Shown: in pieces, positions 63,373 to 64,000 of the stretch | Layout: every line of letters begins with the position of its first letter | Numbering within the stretch: position 1 is the stretch's first letter | NCBI GenBank assembly: GCA_031213475.1 | Contig: JARUPZ010000035.1 | Coordinates: 4,640,953 to 4,704,952 of the forward strand | Length of the DNA stretch: 64,000 nt | Direction of reading: 5' to 3' | Source: Nereocystis luetkeana | Lineage: Eukaryota > Sar > Phaeophyceae > Laminariales > Laminariaceae | Position numbers and translations under genes: made by a program | The notes under the pieces: generated by a model | The model's input: the letters and a program-made list of their open reading frames with translations, nothing else | What the model was told of the DNA's origin: nothing | Database searches by the model: none

Positions 63373-63603
63373 TTCCGTGGTAATCTTGGCCGGCGCCCTC
63401 CCCAAGGCGCGGGCGATCGAGGGCGTTGCGGCAATTACCATGAACTCCCGGGGATACTCTAAGAACTCGTTGACGATGAAGGCTGTGGCGACTTTTTCGG
63501 CATTGGGGTTGGTTCGGACGGTCCGCTCGATCCATTGGACCCAATCGTTTTCGCCCGCACCGACGAAATCTGCTGCTCGCTGAATCCACGCCGCCGTGTC
63601 CAC
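63364..63603 (-). CDS. DUF1279 (FAM210-like) protein, last exon
   Basis: Acceptor ATGCAG| opens 79 codons and a TAG stop at 63364-63366. The segment AEKVATAFIVNEFLEYPREF, MVIAATPSIARALGR has the pattern of the DUF1279 C-terminal half (small-residue helix, Pro-Arg, then a hydrophobic helix ending TPxIARxLGR). DUF1279 proteins of the FAM210 type are mitochondrial or plastid membrane proteins. The rest of the gene lies to the right of the window. Family assignment is from memory of the pattern only. Confidence 0.5.
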   Translation of the reverse strand: MDTAAWIQRAADFVGAGENDWVQWIERTVRTNPNAEKVATAFIVNEFLEYPREFMVIAATPSIARALGRAPAKITTEEK

Positions 63604-64000
63604 CTGCATCAGCATAAAGGTTAATAATTTGGGGGGAAATAGTTCCAGGCTGAGCTTTTGTTTTATTTTTCATTTGTTTTGTTCAAGAATTCACAGATAG
63701 TCGATTGTGCTCAACGAATAACGCCACTCTAAAGCCTATGTACTAGCGTCCGAGAGCCTATGCTCGATCAACGTTGACATCACAGTAAGCCGCGAGCCTT
63801 ATGAGCTGGAATACGAGATTCTTAAACTGCTGTCGCGTACTTGGAACACGAAAATAATTGTCACGAGACATCGTCAGTCACAACTGTAGGAGCTTCCACA
63901 CTAAAACTAGTACAATAACATGGGTGCTACGATAGGCGACACCTACGTAGCTTTTCTGGGGCTCCTGGCTTAAGGAGCCTCCGTGTCTCACCCACAAGTG
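63604..64000 (-). other. Intron of the DUF1279 gene
   Basis: 397 bp up to the window edge; a repeat G fragment (GGGGCTCCTGGCTTAAGGAG) starts near 63955. Confidence 0.45.

Overview
This is nuclear DNA of a eukaryote with intron-rich genes buried in repeats. GC-rich coding exons (64 to about 800 bp) are separated by introns of 0.4 to 9.8 kb that are full of short palindromic transposons, tRNA-derived SINEs, microsatellites and long poly-C/poly-G runs. One protein (an mTERF factor) starts with a hydrophobic signal peptide followed at once by a Phe-led transit-like segment (VRG|F), the bipartite plastid address of algae with red secondary plastids such as stramenopiles. With the large introns and the non-LTR retroelement remnant, the best guess is a brown alga or close relative with an expanded genome. 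That assignment is inference; the gene families are firmer.

Layout, left to right. (1) 1-5954, + strand: the last two exons of proteasome subunit beta type-2 (PSMB2). (2) 9629-28238, - strand: a complete seven-exon SGT1 (TPR, CS and SGS domains; 433 aa), with one 9.75-kb intron. (3) 28239-28514: a 276-bp divergent intergenic region. (4) 28515-38483, + strand: a complete six-exon DPH5, diphthine methyl ester synthase (311 aa). (5) 38484-40722: convergent intergenic repeats. (6) 40723-51881, - strand: a complete eight-exon mTERF-family protein (649 aa), with several exons each encoding about one mTERF repeat. (7) 53924-62120, + strand: an unrecognised multi-exon gene reconstructed in part. (8) 63364-63603, - strand: the last exon of a DUF1279 (FAM210-like) protein that continues beyond the window.

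All intron phases agree across every junction proposed for PSMB2, SGT1, DPH5 and mTERF, which is strong internal support. The genes are unrelated housekeeping functions (protein turnover, HSP90 co-chaperone, eEF2 modification, organelle gene expression) and form no pathway; only SGT1 and DPH5 share a likely promoter region.

The repeats are the unusual part. There are two families of about 100-bp palindromic MITEs (at least 18 and 8 copies), and an 838-bp PIF/Harbinger-like element inserted in a SINE with its empty site visible 3 kb away. A modular repeat ends in long poly-C tracts, and a short palindromic TACCAGGTA motif recurs throughout. Upstream of two mTERF exons there are tandem copies of the exon head together with its splice acceptor. 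CTGY tetranucleotide arrays serve as polypyrimidine tracts in two genes.
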